A DNA stretch of 30,394 bases from GCA-002282575 sp964646525 (GCA_964646525.1 CAZYER010000018.1:1-30394); one strand, 5' to 3'; numbered from the stretch's first letter, positions 7,861 to 15,777 are shown. The notes: generated by a model from the sequence alone, not told the origin. Program-made: numbers and translations.

Positions 7861-7992
7861 TTACTCCTCTTCTTGTTTCTTGCCGCCTTGACGCATTAAC
7901 CAAGCCACAGCAAAGTGAGCAATGACCAAAAGCACCAAGCTACCAATAATCACTGGCCAAAAGTTATTCATAATCCAATGTTCAAATCCCAT
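7861..7992 (-). CDS. Small single-pass membrane protein (43 aa)
   Basis: A 43-residue reading frame starts at ATG (7992) with a strong Shine-Dalgarno, AAGGAG, 7 nt upstream, and ends with TAA at 7861. The peptide begins 'MGFEHWIMNNFWPVIIGS', continues with a hydrophobic helix to about residue 32 ('LVLLVIAHFAVAWL'), and ends in a charged tail 'RQGGKKQEEE'. This suggests an inner-membrane peptide with a cytoplasmic C-terminus. I do not recognise the family. It sits alone between the MFS gene and leuB, pointing away from leuB. The Shine-Dalgarno, hydrophobic span and charged tail together make it more than a chance frame. Confidence 0.65.
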   Translation of the reverse strand: MGFEHWIMNNFWPVIIGSLVLLVIAHFAVAWLMRQGGKKQEEE

Positions 7993-8031
7993 ACCTGTCT
8001 CCTTATGGTGCGCGCGCATTGCGAAACGCTG

Positions 8032-8060
8032 TTGAAATGCTTATCATAAGCGACTATTGT
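8032..8060 (+). promoter_or_regulatory. leuB promoter with a palindrome in the spacer
   Basis: TTGAAA (8032-8037) and TATTGT (8055-8060) are separated by 17 bp, a good sigma-70 pair just upstream of leuB. The spacer contains the perfect palindrome GCTTATCATAAGC (8039-8051), placed where a repressor would block RNA polymerase. Promoter and operator roles are inferred. Confidence 0.5.
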
Positions 8061-8084
8061 CAAAAAGTTTAAGGAAATTTTCTC

Positions 8085-9155
8085 ATGGCACATGTGCTCG
8101 TTCTGCCTGGTGATGGTATTGGTCCTGAAATTGTTGCTGAAGCCGTTAAGGTTTTGCAAGTGTTGAGTAAAGATCACGGCTTATCACTCACCACCAGTGA
8201 AGGCTTAGTTGGCGGAGCCAGTATTGATGTGCATGGTACGCCTTTAACCGAGGATACCTTGGCGCAAGCACAAGCAGCTGATGCGGTACTTTTAGGTGCA
8301 GTGGGTGGTCCTAAGTGGGATGCGATGCCGATGGCGAATCGTCCTGAGAAAGGGCTGTTGGCTTTGCGTAAGGGAATGAATCTTTTTGCTAATTTGCGTC
8401 CAGCGATTTTATACCCTCAGTTGACTCATGCCAGTACCTTAAAGCCAGAAGTGGTTTCAGGATTGGATTTGTTGATTGTGCGTGAGTTAACGGGTGGTAT
8501 TTACTTTGGTCAGCCACGCGGCGTACGCACCTTGGAAAATGGTGAGCGTCAGGGTTATAACACGCTCGTGTATAGTGAATCTGAGATTGAACGTATTGCC
8601 CATGTCGCTTTCCAAGCGGCGCAAAAACGCGGTAAGCGCGTCTGCTCGATTGATAAATCGAATGTATTGGAAACCACAGCACTGTGGAAAGAAGTAGTAA
8701 CGCGTATTGCCGCTCAATACCCTGATGTTGAACTCAGCCACATGCTGGTAGACAACGCTGCGATGCAATTGGTGAAAGCACCGAAACAATTTGATGTTAT
8801 GCTAACGGATAACATGTTCGGTGATATTTTATCTGACGAAGCCTCTATGTTGACTGGCTCAATTGGTATGTTGGCGTCGGCTTCTTTGAATGAGCACAAC
8901 AAAGGCATGTATGAGCCAAGTCATGGTTCAGCGCCTGATATTGCGGGTCAAGGTTTAGCGAATCCAATCGCGACCATTTTGTCGGCGGCGATGATGTTGC
9001 GCTATTCTTTGAATGCGCCTGAGCAAGCGGATCGTATTGAAGCAGCTGTCGGTAAAGTATTGGATGCTGGGCTGCGTACTGGTGATATTTGGACTGAAGG
9101 CTGCCAAAAAGTTTCAACCAGCCAAATGGGTGATGCCATTGCTGCTGCGCTTTAA
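8085..9155 (+). CDS. leuB: 3-Isopropylmalate dehydrogenase
   Basis: LeuB oxidises and decarboxylates 3-isopropylmalate to 2-oxoisocaproate with NAD+ in leucine synthesis. The 356 residues fit the family. It begins 'VLVLPGDGIGPEIVAEAVKVL'. It carries 'GAVGGPKWD', the substrate-binding arginine region 'LRPAILYPQ' and 'IVRELTGGIYFG', the metal-binding 'DNMFGDILSDEASML' segment, and 'EPSHGSAPDIAGQGLANP', which binds the nucleotide. AAGGAAA precedes the ATG. It is the first gene of a run of six same-strand genes to trpF. leuA, leuC and leuD are not in the window. Confidence 0.97.
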   Translation: MAHVLVLPGDGIGPEIVAEAVKVLQVLSKDHGLSLTTSEGLVGGASIDVHGTPLTEDTLAQAQAADAVLLGAVGGPKWDAMPMANRPEKGLLALRKGMNLFANLRPAILYPQLTHASTLKPEVVSGLDLLIVRELTGGIYFGQPRGVRTLENGERQGYNTLVYSESEIERIAHVAFQAAQKRGKRVCSIDKSNVLETTALWKEVVTRIAAQYPDVELSHMLVDNAAMQLVKAPKQFDVMLTDNMFGDILSDEASMLTGSIGMLASASLNEHNKGMYEPSHGSAPDIAGQGLANPIATILSAAMMLRYSLNAPEQADRIEAAVGKVLDAGLRTGDIWTEGCQKVSTSQMGDAIAAAL

Positions 9156-9176
9156 TCAACGATAGGTTGGCGACTG

Positions 9177-10142
9177 GTGCGCAATCAGCTAACCATTACC
9201 ATTACCGATGTTCATGGATCGCGTCAGTTTACGCTGACGCATTTCATTAAGCGGTTTATTGTCGTCATTTTATTGGTGTTGGCATTGCTGGCGCTGGTGG
9301 CTACGGGATTGGTGTGGAAATTTTTAGCAGAACGCGCAACCTTAGAGATGCAAATTTTGGATTTACATCGTCAAAAAGAAGTCATTGAAACCGATTATCG
9401 TTTGGCATTAGCACAACAAAACGAGCTGTTTACTGAGTTGAACCAAGACAAAATGGCATTGGAAAATGAGGTTCAGTCAAAAGAAGGTCAATTAAGCCTT
9501 CTACAAAATACTTTTGGTAAATTAGAAGCGCAAATTGGGTTGATAGAAACGGGTGAAGTGAAGCGCTTGTCTGAGTTAGAAAATGTAGATATCGCCTTGA
9601 TGATGAATAAAATTCCCAGTGGTATGCCAACCAGTTACAAAATGATTTCGGATGGTTTTGGTTGGCGTACCCATCCTGTCACCAAAAACCGTTCGTTTCA
9701 CGAAGGACTTGATTTTAGTTGTGACGTGGGTACGCCTGTACAAAGTACTGCCGATGGTATTGTGGAAAGTGCGGGCTGGGATGGCGGCTATGGATTGAAA
9801 GTGATTGTGAATCATGGTTACGGTTTCAAAACCGTTTACGCGCATTTAAGCAAAGCCTTGGTCAAACGTGGTGAGGTTGTTGCTAAAGGCGATGACATTG
9901 GCTTGTCAGGTAATTCGGGTGTAAGTAGTGGTGCGCATTTGCATTACGAAGTTCATTTTATGGATAATAAGTTAAATCCTCGACCTTTTGCCGACTGGAG
10001 TCCTCGTCGTGCAAATTCGGTCTTTAAGCAAGTTAAGGAAGTACCATGGGAGTCTTTCGCCGATCTGGTCATTCAGGAAAAGCTACTTGTACTAAAACAG
10101 TCATTGCCAACGGCTGTCATATCGTCGGGCAAGTCAAATTAG
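9177..10142 (+). CDS. Membrane-anchored M23 (LytM) peptidase with coiled coil
   Basis: This is a predicted murein endopeptidase of 321 residues. A transmembrane helix lies at about 26-48 ('FIVVILLVLALLALVATGLVW'-like), followed by a coiled coil (about 50-120), then a LytM domain. The zinc ligands are present: His175 and Asp179 in 'HEGLD' and His256 in 'HLHYEVHF', with 'YAHLSK' carrying His223. With all ligands intact it should be catalytic, unlike degenerate EnvC/NlpD-type activators. The start is GTG at 9177, 21 bp after leuB. The last 97 bp overlap the bactofilin gene in another frame. M23-bactofilin pairs are known cell-shape modules (for example Helicobacter Csd1-CcmA). Confidence 0.92.
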   Translation: MRNQLTITITDVHGSRQFTLTHFIKRFIVVILLVLALLALVATGLVWKFLAERATLEMQILDLHRQKEVIETDYRLALAQQNELFTELNQDKMALENEVQSKEGQLSLLQNTFGKLEAQIGLIETGEVKRLSELENVDIALMMNKIPSGMPTSYKMISDGFGWRTHPVTKNRSFHEGLDFSCDVGTPVQSTADGIVESAGWDGGYGLKVIVNHGYGFKTVYAHLSKALVKRGEVVAKGDDIGLSGNSGVSSGAHLHYEVHFMDNKLNPRPFADWSPRRANSVFKQVKEVPWESFADLVIQEKLLVLKQSLPTAVISSGKSN

Positions 10143-10480
10143 CGGGCGATCTTCACTTAGATGGTTCACTGGAAGGGACTATTGATGCAGTGCAGTTGTC
10201 GGTTGGCAAACAGGGTCATCTGAATGGTATTGTTCGAGCCAAACACGTTATTCTGGCAGGCAAAGTCGAAGGTCAAATTCATTGTGAATTACTAGAGTTG
10301 TTAGCGGGTTGTCATTTACAGGGCGAGGTTTACTGTCAGGATTTGGTGGTGGAAAAAGGTGCGCGCTTTATTGGTAGCACCAAACATTCGGCCACTGCGG
10401 TGGCTATAGAAGCTTTAGCATCACCACCTAAAATGGCATTGTTAACGCAAGCGAATAAAGAGTCTGAACAATCCACTTAA
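10046..10480 (+). CDS. Bactofilin family cytoskeletal protein
   Basis: This 144-residue protein has a beta-helical bactofilin core (about 17-115): 'KTVIANGCHIVGQVKLAGD' then 'LHLDGSLEGTI', 'GHLNGIVRAKHVILAGKVEGQI', 'CHLQGEVYCQDLVVEKGARFIG'. The regular I/V-x-G spacing is the family hallmark. Bactofilins polymerise without nucleotides and position cell-wall enzymes. Here the partner is probably the M23 peptidase encoded just upstream. The ATG at 10046 has AAGGAAG a few bases before it and lies inside the peptidase gene. Starting later would cut into the core, so the overlap looks real. The short N-terminal tail 'GVFRRS' is basic. Confidence 0.9.
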   Translation: MGVFRRSGHSGKATCTKTVIANGCHIVGQVKLAGDLHLDGSLEGTIDAVQLSVGKQGHLNGIVRAKHVILAGKVEGQIHCELLELLAGCHLQGEVYCQDLVVEKGARFIGSTKHSATAVAIEALASPPKMALLTQANKESEQST

Positions 10481-10517
10481 TGGGATTGATAAAAATTTTA
10501 AGTTAAAGGAATGGGTC

Positions 10518-11540
10518 ATGTCTAAATTGTATGATGTCGCGGTAGTCGGTGCAACAGGTGCGGTCGGTGAGACCATGATGCGTGTTTTGGAGGAAATGAA
10601 CTTTCCGGTAGGCAAGCTCTATCCTTTGGCGAGTAGCCGCTCTGCTGGAAAAAAAGTCACTTTCCGTGGCCAAGAAGTAACCGTAGAAGATTTAGAGACT
10701 TTTGACTTTTCTAAAACCCAAATTGGATTGTTCTCACCAGGTGCGAGCATTTCGGCCATTTATGCACCTAAGGCTGCTGCTGCTGGCTGTGTGGTGATCG
10801 ATAATACGTCACAGTTCCGTTACGATGATGATATTCCATTGGTTGTACCTGAAGTGAATCCTAAAGCCATCGCGCAGTATAAAACACGCGGCATCATTGC
10901 CAACCCTAATTGCTCAACCATTCAAATGTTGGTGGCATTAAAACCTATTTATGATGCGGTGGGTATCACTCGTATCAATGTAGCGACTTACCAAGCAGTA
11001 TCGGGTGCAGGTAAAGAGGCCATTGAAGAGTTATCAACGCAAACGGCTAATTTATTGAATTTTAAACCAACCAGTAATGAAGTCTTTGCTAAACGCATTG
11101 CCTTTAACGTTATTCCGCAAATTGATGTGTTTATGGAAAACGGTTACACCAAAGAAGAAATGAAAATGGTGTGGGAAACGAAAAAAATCATGGGTGATGA
11201 GTCAATTTTGGTCAATCCGACTGCGGTGCGTGTGCCGGTATTCTTTGGTCATAGCGAAGCGGTACACATCGAAACCCGGGACAAAATCACTGCTGAACAA
11301 GCACGCGAACTGTTAAGTAAAGCGGAAGGTATTGTGGTGATGGACGAGCGCGAGCCAGGTGGCTATCCAACGGCTACCGATGTGGCTGATACCAACCCAG
11401 TTTATGTCGGTCGTATTCGTGAAGATATTTCGTGCGAAAAAGGTTTGAACCTATGGGTAGTAGCGGACAATGTGCGTAAGGGTGCGGCAACGAATGCGGT
11501 GCAGATTGCACAAGTGTTGATTCGTGACTACCTAACTTAA
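10518..11540 (+). CDS. asd: Aspartate-semialdehyde dehydrogenase
   Basis: Asd reduces aspartyl phosphate to aspartate semialdehyde with NADPH, the branch point to lysine/diaminopimelate, threonine and methionine. The 340 residues have the Rossmann motif 'GATGAVG' (11-17) and the catalytic cysteine Cys132 in 'NPNCSTIQM'. 'RVPVFFGHSEAVHIET' and 'DNVRKGAATNAVQIAQ' are C-terminal signatures of the short-form enzyme. AAAGGA lies just before the ATG. truA begins 6 bp after the stop. Confidence 0.97.
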   Translation: MSKLYDVAVVGATGAVGETMMRVLEEMNFPVGKLYPLASSRSAGKKVTFRGQEVTVEDLETFDFSKTQIGLFSPGASISAIYAPKAAAAGCVVIDNTSQFRYDDDIPLVVPEVNPKAIAQYKTRGIIANPNCSTIQMLVALKPIYDAVGITRINVATYQAVSGAGKEAIEELSTQTANLLNFKPTSNEVFAKRIAFNVIPQIDVFMENGYTKEEMKMVWETKKIMGDESILVNPTAVRVPVFFGHSEAVHIETRDKITAEQARELLSKAEGIVVMDEREPGGYPTATDVADTNPVYVGRIREDISCEKGLNLWVVADNVRKGAATNAVQIAQVLIRDYLT

Positions 11541-11546
11541 TTATTC

Positions 11547-12338
11547 ATGCCACGTATCGCGCTGGGCATTGAATACGCCGGCCATGCTTATTGTGGCTGG
11601 CAAAAGCAGCAGGATTGTATTGGCGTTCAAGCCCATTTAGAACGTGCTCTGGCTAAAATTGCCTGTGAACCAATAGAGGTATTTTGTGCAGGGCGGACTG
11701 ATCGTGGCGTTCACGCCATAGGTCAGGTAGTGCATTTCGATACCTTGGTTAATCGCCCTGACGAGGCCTGGGTTAGGGGGACTAACACCCATTTACCGAG
11801 CGGTGTTCGGGTGTTGTGGTCACGTGAAGTCGATGAAGGTTTTCATGCGCGTTTTTCAGCGACTTCTCGTCGCTATCGTTATGTGATACTCAATCGACGT
11901 ATTCATTCGGCGGTTTTTGCTGATTTGCAGACTTGGGTATCTTATTCCCTAGATGTGTCTTTGATGCATCAAGCGGCACAAGCCCTGCTGGGTGAACAAG
12001 ACTTTACCAGTTTTCGCGCAGCCGAGTGTCAAGCCAAACATCCGGTACGCTGTGTGACGGAAGTGAGTGTTCATGGTGATGGTGTGCATGTGTTTGTGGA
12101 TATCGAAGCGAACGCCTTTTTACATCATATGGTGAGAAATATTGTCGGCAGTTTATTGATGATTGGACGCGGTGAGCGTCCGATTTCTTGGATCGCTGAA
12201 TTATTAGCGGCAAAAGACCGCAAACAGGCTGCACCGACTGCGCCAGCAGCTGGGCTGTACCTAACACATGTGCGTTATCCTCAAATTTATGATTTTCCCA
12301 TGATGGATTTAAGTTACTTATGGCGAGGTGTTGAATGA
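11547..12338 (+). CDS. truA: tRNA pseudouridine(38-40) synthase
   Basis: TruA isomerises uridines 38-40 in the anticodon arm of many tRNAs. The 263 residues contain the catalytic Asp52 in 'CAGRTDRGVHAIGQVVHF', the 'RRYRYVILNR' segment and 'FLHHMVRNIVGSLLMIGRG', all typical. The ATG lies 6 bp after asd, with no room for a separate promoter. The stop overlaps the trpF start as ATGA, so these three genes are likely one transcript. In many relatives fimV separates asd and truA, and it is absent here. Confidence 0.96.
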   Translation: MPRIALGIEYAGHAYCGWQKQQDCIGVQAHLERALAKIACEPIEVFCAGRTDRGVHAIGQVVHFDTLVNRPDEAWVRGTNTHLPSGVRVLWSREVDEGFHARFSATSRRYRYVILNRRIHSAVFADLQTWVSYSLDVSLMHQAAQALLGEQDFTSFRAAECQAKHPVRCVTEVSVHGDGVHVFVDIEANAFLHHMVRNIVGSLLMIGRGERPISWIAELLAAKDRKQAAPTAPAAGLYLTHVRYPQIYDFPMMDLSYLWRGVE

Positions 12339-12955
12339 GAACGCGCGTCAAAATTTGCGGATTAACACGCGAAGAGGATGTTCTAGCCGCTTGTGAAGCG
12401 GGTGCAGATGCGATTGGTTTGGTGTTTTATGCACCTAGCCCACGAGCGGTAACGGTAGAACAGGCTAAGTTGATTGTGCGACATGTGCCGCCTTTTGTCA
12501 GTGTAACAGCTTTGTTCGTCAATCCCCGCGTTGATGAAGTGCAAGCGGTACTTGCACAGATTGCTGCCATCAGCTTGTTACAATTTCATGGGGATGAAAC
12601 ACCTGAATTTTGTCGTCAATTCGGGCGGGCATACATCAAAGCCATTCCCATGCGCGACGAGGTTGATTTAGCCCAACAAGCCCTCTTGTATAATGATGCG
12701 CTCGGTTTGTTGGTCGACACTTACAAGCCTGGTGTGCCAGGCGGGTCGGGTGAGTCCTTTGATTGGCATCGGCTACCTAAGTCGTTGAGTAAACCACTGA
12801 TTTTGGCGGGGGGATTAACACCCGACAATGTGGCTGAAGCCATTAAACAAGTGGCTCCTTATGCTGTCGATGTTTCGGGTGGTGTTGAGGTCAGTAAAGG
12901 GATTAAAGAAGCCAATAAACTGAAGCAGTTCCTATTGGCTGTTGGGGCAAAATAA
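12335..12955 (+). CDS. trpF: Phosphoribosylanthranilate isomerase
   Basis: TrpF rearranges N-(5-phosphoribosyl)anthranilate to the carboxyphenylamino-deoxyribulose phosphate in tryptophan synthesis. This is a 206-residue TIM barrel with catalytic Cys8 ('KICGLT') and Asp128 ('LLVDTYKPGVPGGSGESFDW'). Phosphate is held by 'LAGGLTPDNV' and 'VDVSGGVE'. Its start overlaps the truA stop. trpB and trpA, often next, are not here; a minus-strand kinase gene follows instead. Confidence 0.96.
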   Translation: MRTRVKICGLTREEDVLAACEAGADAIGLVFYAPSPRAVTVEQAKLIVRHVPPFVSVTALFVNPRVDEVQAVLAQIAAISLLQFHGDETPEFCRQFGRAYIKAIPMRDEVDLAQQALLYNDALGLLVDTYKPGVPGGSGESFDWHRLPKSLSKPLILAGGLTPDNVAEAIKQVAPYAVDVSGGVEVSKGIKEANKLKQFLLAVGAK

Positions 12956-12979
12956 GAGCTTGGTTAATTCACCAAGCTC
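12949..12979 (-). terminator. Hairpin downstream of trpF and the hybrid kinase
   Basis: A perfect 9-bp inverted repeat, GAGCTTGGT (12956-12964) and ACCAAGCTC (12971-12979) with a 6-nt loop, lies between two convergent genes. On the minus strand it is followed by TTATTTTG, a moderate T-tract, so it would mainly terminate the kinase transcript. On the plus strand no T-tract follows. Confidence 0.6.
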
Positions 12980-13011
12980 AACGAGTGTAAGGCATACCAA
13001 TATGCTAATGG

Positions 13012-15057
13012 TTAATTGCTTTTGTTTAAGTGGTGGCTTAATTTTTCTTTTAATAACAAATGATTAATTGGTTTTGTGATATAGTCATCCATCCCTGCTG
13101 TTAAGCAAGCCTCTTTGTCGCTTTCCATGGCATTAGCGGTCATAGCGATAATCAGTTGATGAGGTTTTCCCTTGATCTTTTCTTCATTTCGAATCAGTTT
13201 TGTTGCTTCAATGCCGCCCATAATAGGCATTTGCATATCCATAAGCACTACATCATATTGCTCGTTGGCAACACATAAGCGTTCAACAGCCTGCTTCCCA
13301 TTTTCGGCAAGCTGAACACTGTACCCCCATTTTTCAAGTAAACGAGTCGCTAACTTCTGATTAATGGCATTATCTTCAACCAGTAGGATATTAACAGTAC
13401 CATTAGGATTAACTTCAATAGGCTGATCATTGCTTATTTGAGCTTTTGTAGTTGATTCGGCATGGTTATCAACATCCATGAATAAAGTGAAGTGGAAATT
13501 ACTGCCTTTTCCTAATTCACTTTCCACGCTCATGCTTCCGCCCATTAAGTTAACTAGGCTATTTGTTATAGAAAGACCAAGCCCTGTACCGCCGTAACGT
13601 CGAGTAGTTGATGTGTCAGCTTGTGAAAAAGATTCAAAAATAGTATCAAGTTTGTCTTCTGGAATGCCAATACCTGTGTCTTTAACGCTTACTGCTAAAA
13701 TGACTTTTTGCCGTTCATCTAACCAAGATTCGAGCGAAAAATTAATGATCACCTCACCTTGTTCGGTAAATTTAATCGCATTGCCAATTAAATTAATCAT
13801 TATCTGCCTTAGTCTGGTCGGATCACCAATGAGATTATTAGGTATGTTATCGTCAAAGTAACACATCATTGAGATGCCTTTTTGTTTTGCTTTAACCGAT
13901 AAAATTTTAAGTGTGTCATTGATGGTTGAACGTAATTCAAAAGCAGTATGCTCTAACAAAAGCTTGTTGGCTTCAATTTTAGAAAAGTCTAGAATATCGT
14001 TAATAATGGCAAGTAGAGAAGCCGCTGAACTTTTGACAATACTCATGTACTCCGTGCGTTCATTGTCATTATCACAGTCTAAAGCCAGTTCTGTCATACC
14101 AATGATGCCATTCATGGGGGTACGAATTTCATGGCTCATATTGGCAAGAAAATTACTTTTGGCTTGATTGGCAGCTTTGGCAGCTTCTAATGCCGCACTG
14201 AGTTCGGCTGTTCTTTGTTGTACCTTTTGTTCTAGTATTTCTCGATGCTTTGCCAGTTGATTATTGTGTTTTTCCACTAAGTCCATCATGCGATTGAAAG
14301 CGAGTGCAGTATGAGCAACCTCATCTGAGCTAATCACTTGAACGCGTTGTCGGTAGTCGTTGTTTTGCTCAATACTAACAATGGTAGCAAGCAAGTGGTT
14401 TAATGGCTGAGTGATGGACTTGACTAATCGCAATAAGAAAAAACTAACGATTGTTAATACGCCGATTAAGAGAAATAGCAAAAATGATTTGGTAATAGCA
14501 TTCACATTGCTGATATCGTTCAGTGCTTGATTCATTAACTCGCGCTGCCATGCTTTTTGCGCTTCAATGTTGGCTAGTTGCTGGTTGCGTGCTGGAACGA
14601 CTTCAGAGGTAAGTAATTCGTAAGCCTGTTGCAGATTGCCTTGCTGGGCATTATCGATAACCTTTAGGGCAATTTGCCAAAATATGGCATCGCCTTCTTT
14701 GATTCTTTGTAACACTTCACGACCGCGTTGAGTGGTTAAGTTTATTTCTGTTTTATGGATGAGCTCCAGCAGTTCTTGACGATTTTCATGGATTCTATCT
14801 AATGTCGATTTGAGACTCAAAGGGTCGTGAGAGGACAAGATGGCATGACGTGACTCCAATGAAATTTTAATCATCAACAGTTCAACTTTTGTCATACGAT
14901 CAACTTGTGGCTCATACTTGTCAATAATTTTTTTTGTTAAAGATTGCGTGTGGTTGAGCGTAAACCAGCTGACTAGCACGGCAACAGATAACAGTAAGCC
15001 CAATGTGAAGAAGCCGAGGATGATACGAAACTTAATGGTTCGTTGATTAAATAACAT
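13012..15057 (-). CDS. Hybrid sensor histidine kinase with C-terminal receiver
   Basis: This is a 681-residue inner-membrane kinase. TM1 is at about 10-34, followed by a periplasmic helical sensor of about 150 residues (four-helix-bundle type by pattern) and TM2 at about 191-211. A HAMP domain spans about 212-265 and a short coiled coil follows. The HisKA domain has the phospho-acceptor His309 in 'NMSHEIRTPMNGIIGM'. The ATPase domain shows the N box 'INLIGNAIKFTEQ', G1 'DTGIGIP' and G2 'GGTGLGLSI'. The receiver (about 555-675) has acidic 'VEDN', Asp607 and the 'TKPI' Lys662. All catalytic residues are present. No cognate response regulator lies nearby, so it is an orphan whose signal is unknown. 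It lies between trpF and gatC, opposite to both. Confidence 0.93.
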   Translation of the reverse strand: MLFNQRTIKFRIILGFFTLGLLLSVAVLVSWFTLNHTQSLTKKIIDKYEPQVDRMTKVELLMIKISLESRHAILSSHDPLSLKSTLDRIHENRQELLELIHKTEINLTTQRGREVLQRIKEGDAIFWQIALKVIDNAQQGNLQQAYELLTSEVVPARNQQLANIEAQKAWQRELMNQALNDISNVNAITKSFLLFLLIGVLTIVSFFLLRLVKSITQPLNHLLATIVSIEQNNDYRQRVQVISSDEVAHTALAFNRMMDLVEKHNNQLAKHREILEQKVQQRTAELSAALEAAKAANQAKSNFLANMSHEIRTPMNGIIGMTELALDCDNDNERTEYMSIVKSSAASLLAIINDILDFSKIEANKLLLEHTAFELRSTINDTLKILSVKAKQKGISMMCYFDDNIPNNLIGDPTRLRQIMINLIGNAIKFTEQGEVIINFSLESWLDERQKVILAVSVKDTGIGIPEDKLDTIFESFSQADTSTTRRYGGTGLGLSITNSLVNLMGGSMSVESELGKGSNFHFTLFMDVDNHAESTTKAQISNDQPIEVNPNGTVNILLVEDNAINQKLATRLLEKWGYSVQLAENGKQAVERLCVANEQYDVVLMDMQMPIMGGIEATKLIRNEEKIKGKPHQLIIAMTANAMESDKEACLTAGMDDYITKPINHLLLKEKLSHHLNKSN

Positions 15058-15140
15058 TAAAACGCACCCCTGTCATGGTTACTGAAGTTGGTCAACTCCC
15101 CCATGATATAAGAATGGTTTTTTATGGTCAAGTTAAACGA

Positions 15141-15168
15141 TTGAACAGACGATCTGATTGAGTATAAA
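15141..15168 (+). promoter_or_regulatory. Candidate gatCAB promoter
   Basis: TTGAAC (15141-15146) and TATAAA (15163-15168) with a 16-bp spacer form a plausible sigma-70 promoter. It would give a 5' leader of roughly 140 nt before the gatC start at 15314. Confidence 0.45.
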
Positions 15169-15313
15169 GTTGTTACTGTTTGCGCTGGTGTTGAGTAAGG
15201 TTTATTCGAAGTTTATGTTGCTCTTATCGGTAAAAGTAGCCTGTTGGTGTGGCAATTCAGGGGCTAACCCGATAAAATTGGTTTATTTGTTGAATTGGAA
15301 TAAGGAAGCGAAG

Positions 15314-15598
15314 GTGTCCGATCAAATTGATGTTCATAAGGTAGCACGTTTAGGCGCCTTAGCAGTGAGCGATGATGAAGTCGTGGCGGTAGGGCAAAAG
15401 CTGAATGCGATTGTCGGTTTGTTCGATCAATTAGCCGCGATTAATACCGATGGCGTTGAACCTATGGCACATCCGTTAGATCAAGTGCAGCGTTTGCGTG
15501 AGGATGTGGTTACGGAAACCGATATTCATGAATATGTGCAGCAAATCGCCCCCAAAGTAGAGGCGGGTTTGTACCTAGTACCTAAAGTAATTGAGTGA
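15314..15598 (+). CDS. gatC: Glutamyl/aspartyl-tRNA amidotransferase subunit C
   Basis: GatC is the small structural subunit that stabilises GatA-GatB. The complex amidates misacylated Glu-tRNA-Gln and/or Asp-tRNA-Asn. From GTG at 15314 the protein is 94 residues, the usual GatC length, beginning 'SDQIDVHKVARLGALAVSDDE' and containing 'FDQLAAINTDGVEPMAHPL' and 'REDVVTE'. The open frame reaches back to 15158, but that extra stretch has no GatC similarity, whereas AAGGAAG at 15302-15308 sits right before the GTG. It is the first gene of the operon, 179 bp ahead of gatA. Confidence 0.93.
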   Translation: MSDQIDVHKVARLGALAVSDDEVVAVGQKLNAIVGLFDQLAAINTDGVEPMAHPLDQVQRLREDVVTETDIHEYVQQIAPKVEAGLYLVPKVIE

Positions 15599-15617
15599 TC
15601 AATAATCAGATAAAGCC

Positions 15618-15674
15618 GAGTTAAAAGCCTTCTCGCAAAAGCACTTATCTAAATAAGTTTATTTCTTTTGGCTC
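15618..15674 (+). other. Nested RNA hairpins between gatC and gatA
   Basis: In the transcript GAGUUAAAAG (15618-15627) can pair fully with CUUUUGGCUC (15665-15674), using two G-U pairs. Inside it ACTTAT (15643-15648) pairs with ATAAGT (15653-15658) around a 4-nt loop. No U-tract follows at once, so it is not a standard terminator. It may affect processing or relative expression of gatC and gatA. Low certainty. Confidence 0.3.
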
Positions 15675-15777
15675 AGACTTTTAATTTGTAATCATGGGTT
15701 TTTTCTGGTTTTTAGAAGAGATAAAGTCGCGCTAATCGCGTTAACAATTTTCTCTTTAGAAAAGATAAGGTTTAATT

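Noticed and set aside
15158..15313. N-terminal extension of GatC
   Set aside because: The extra 52 codons show no GatC similarity and lie over the likely promoter. GTG at 15314 has a good Shine-Dalgarno and gives the normal length.
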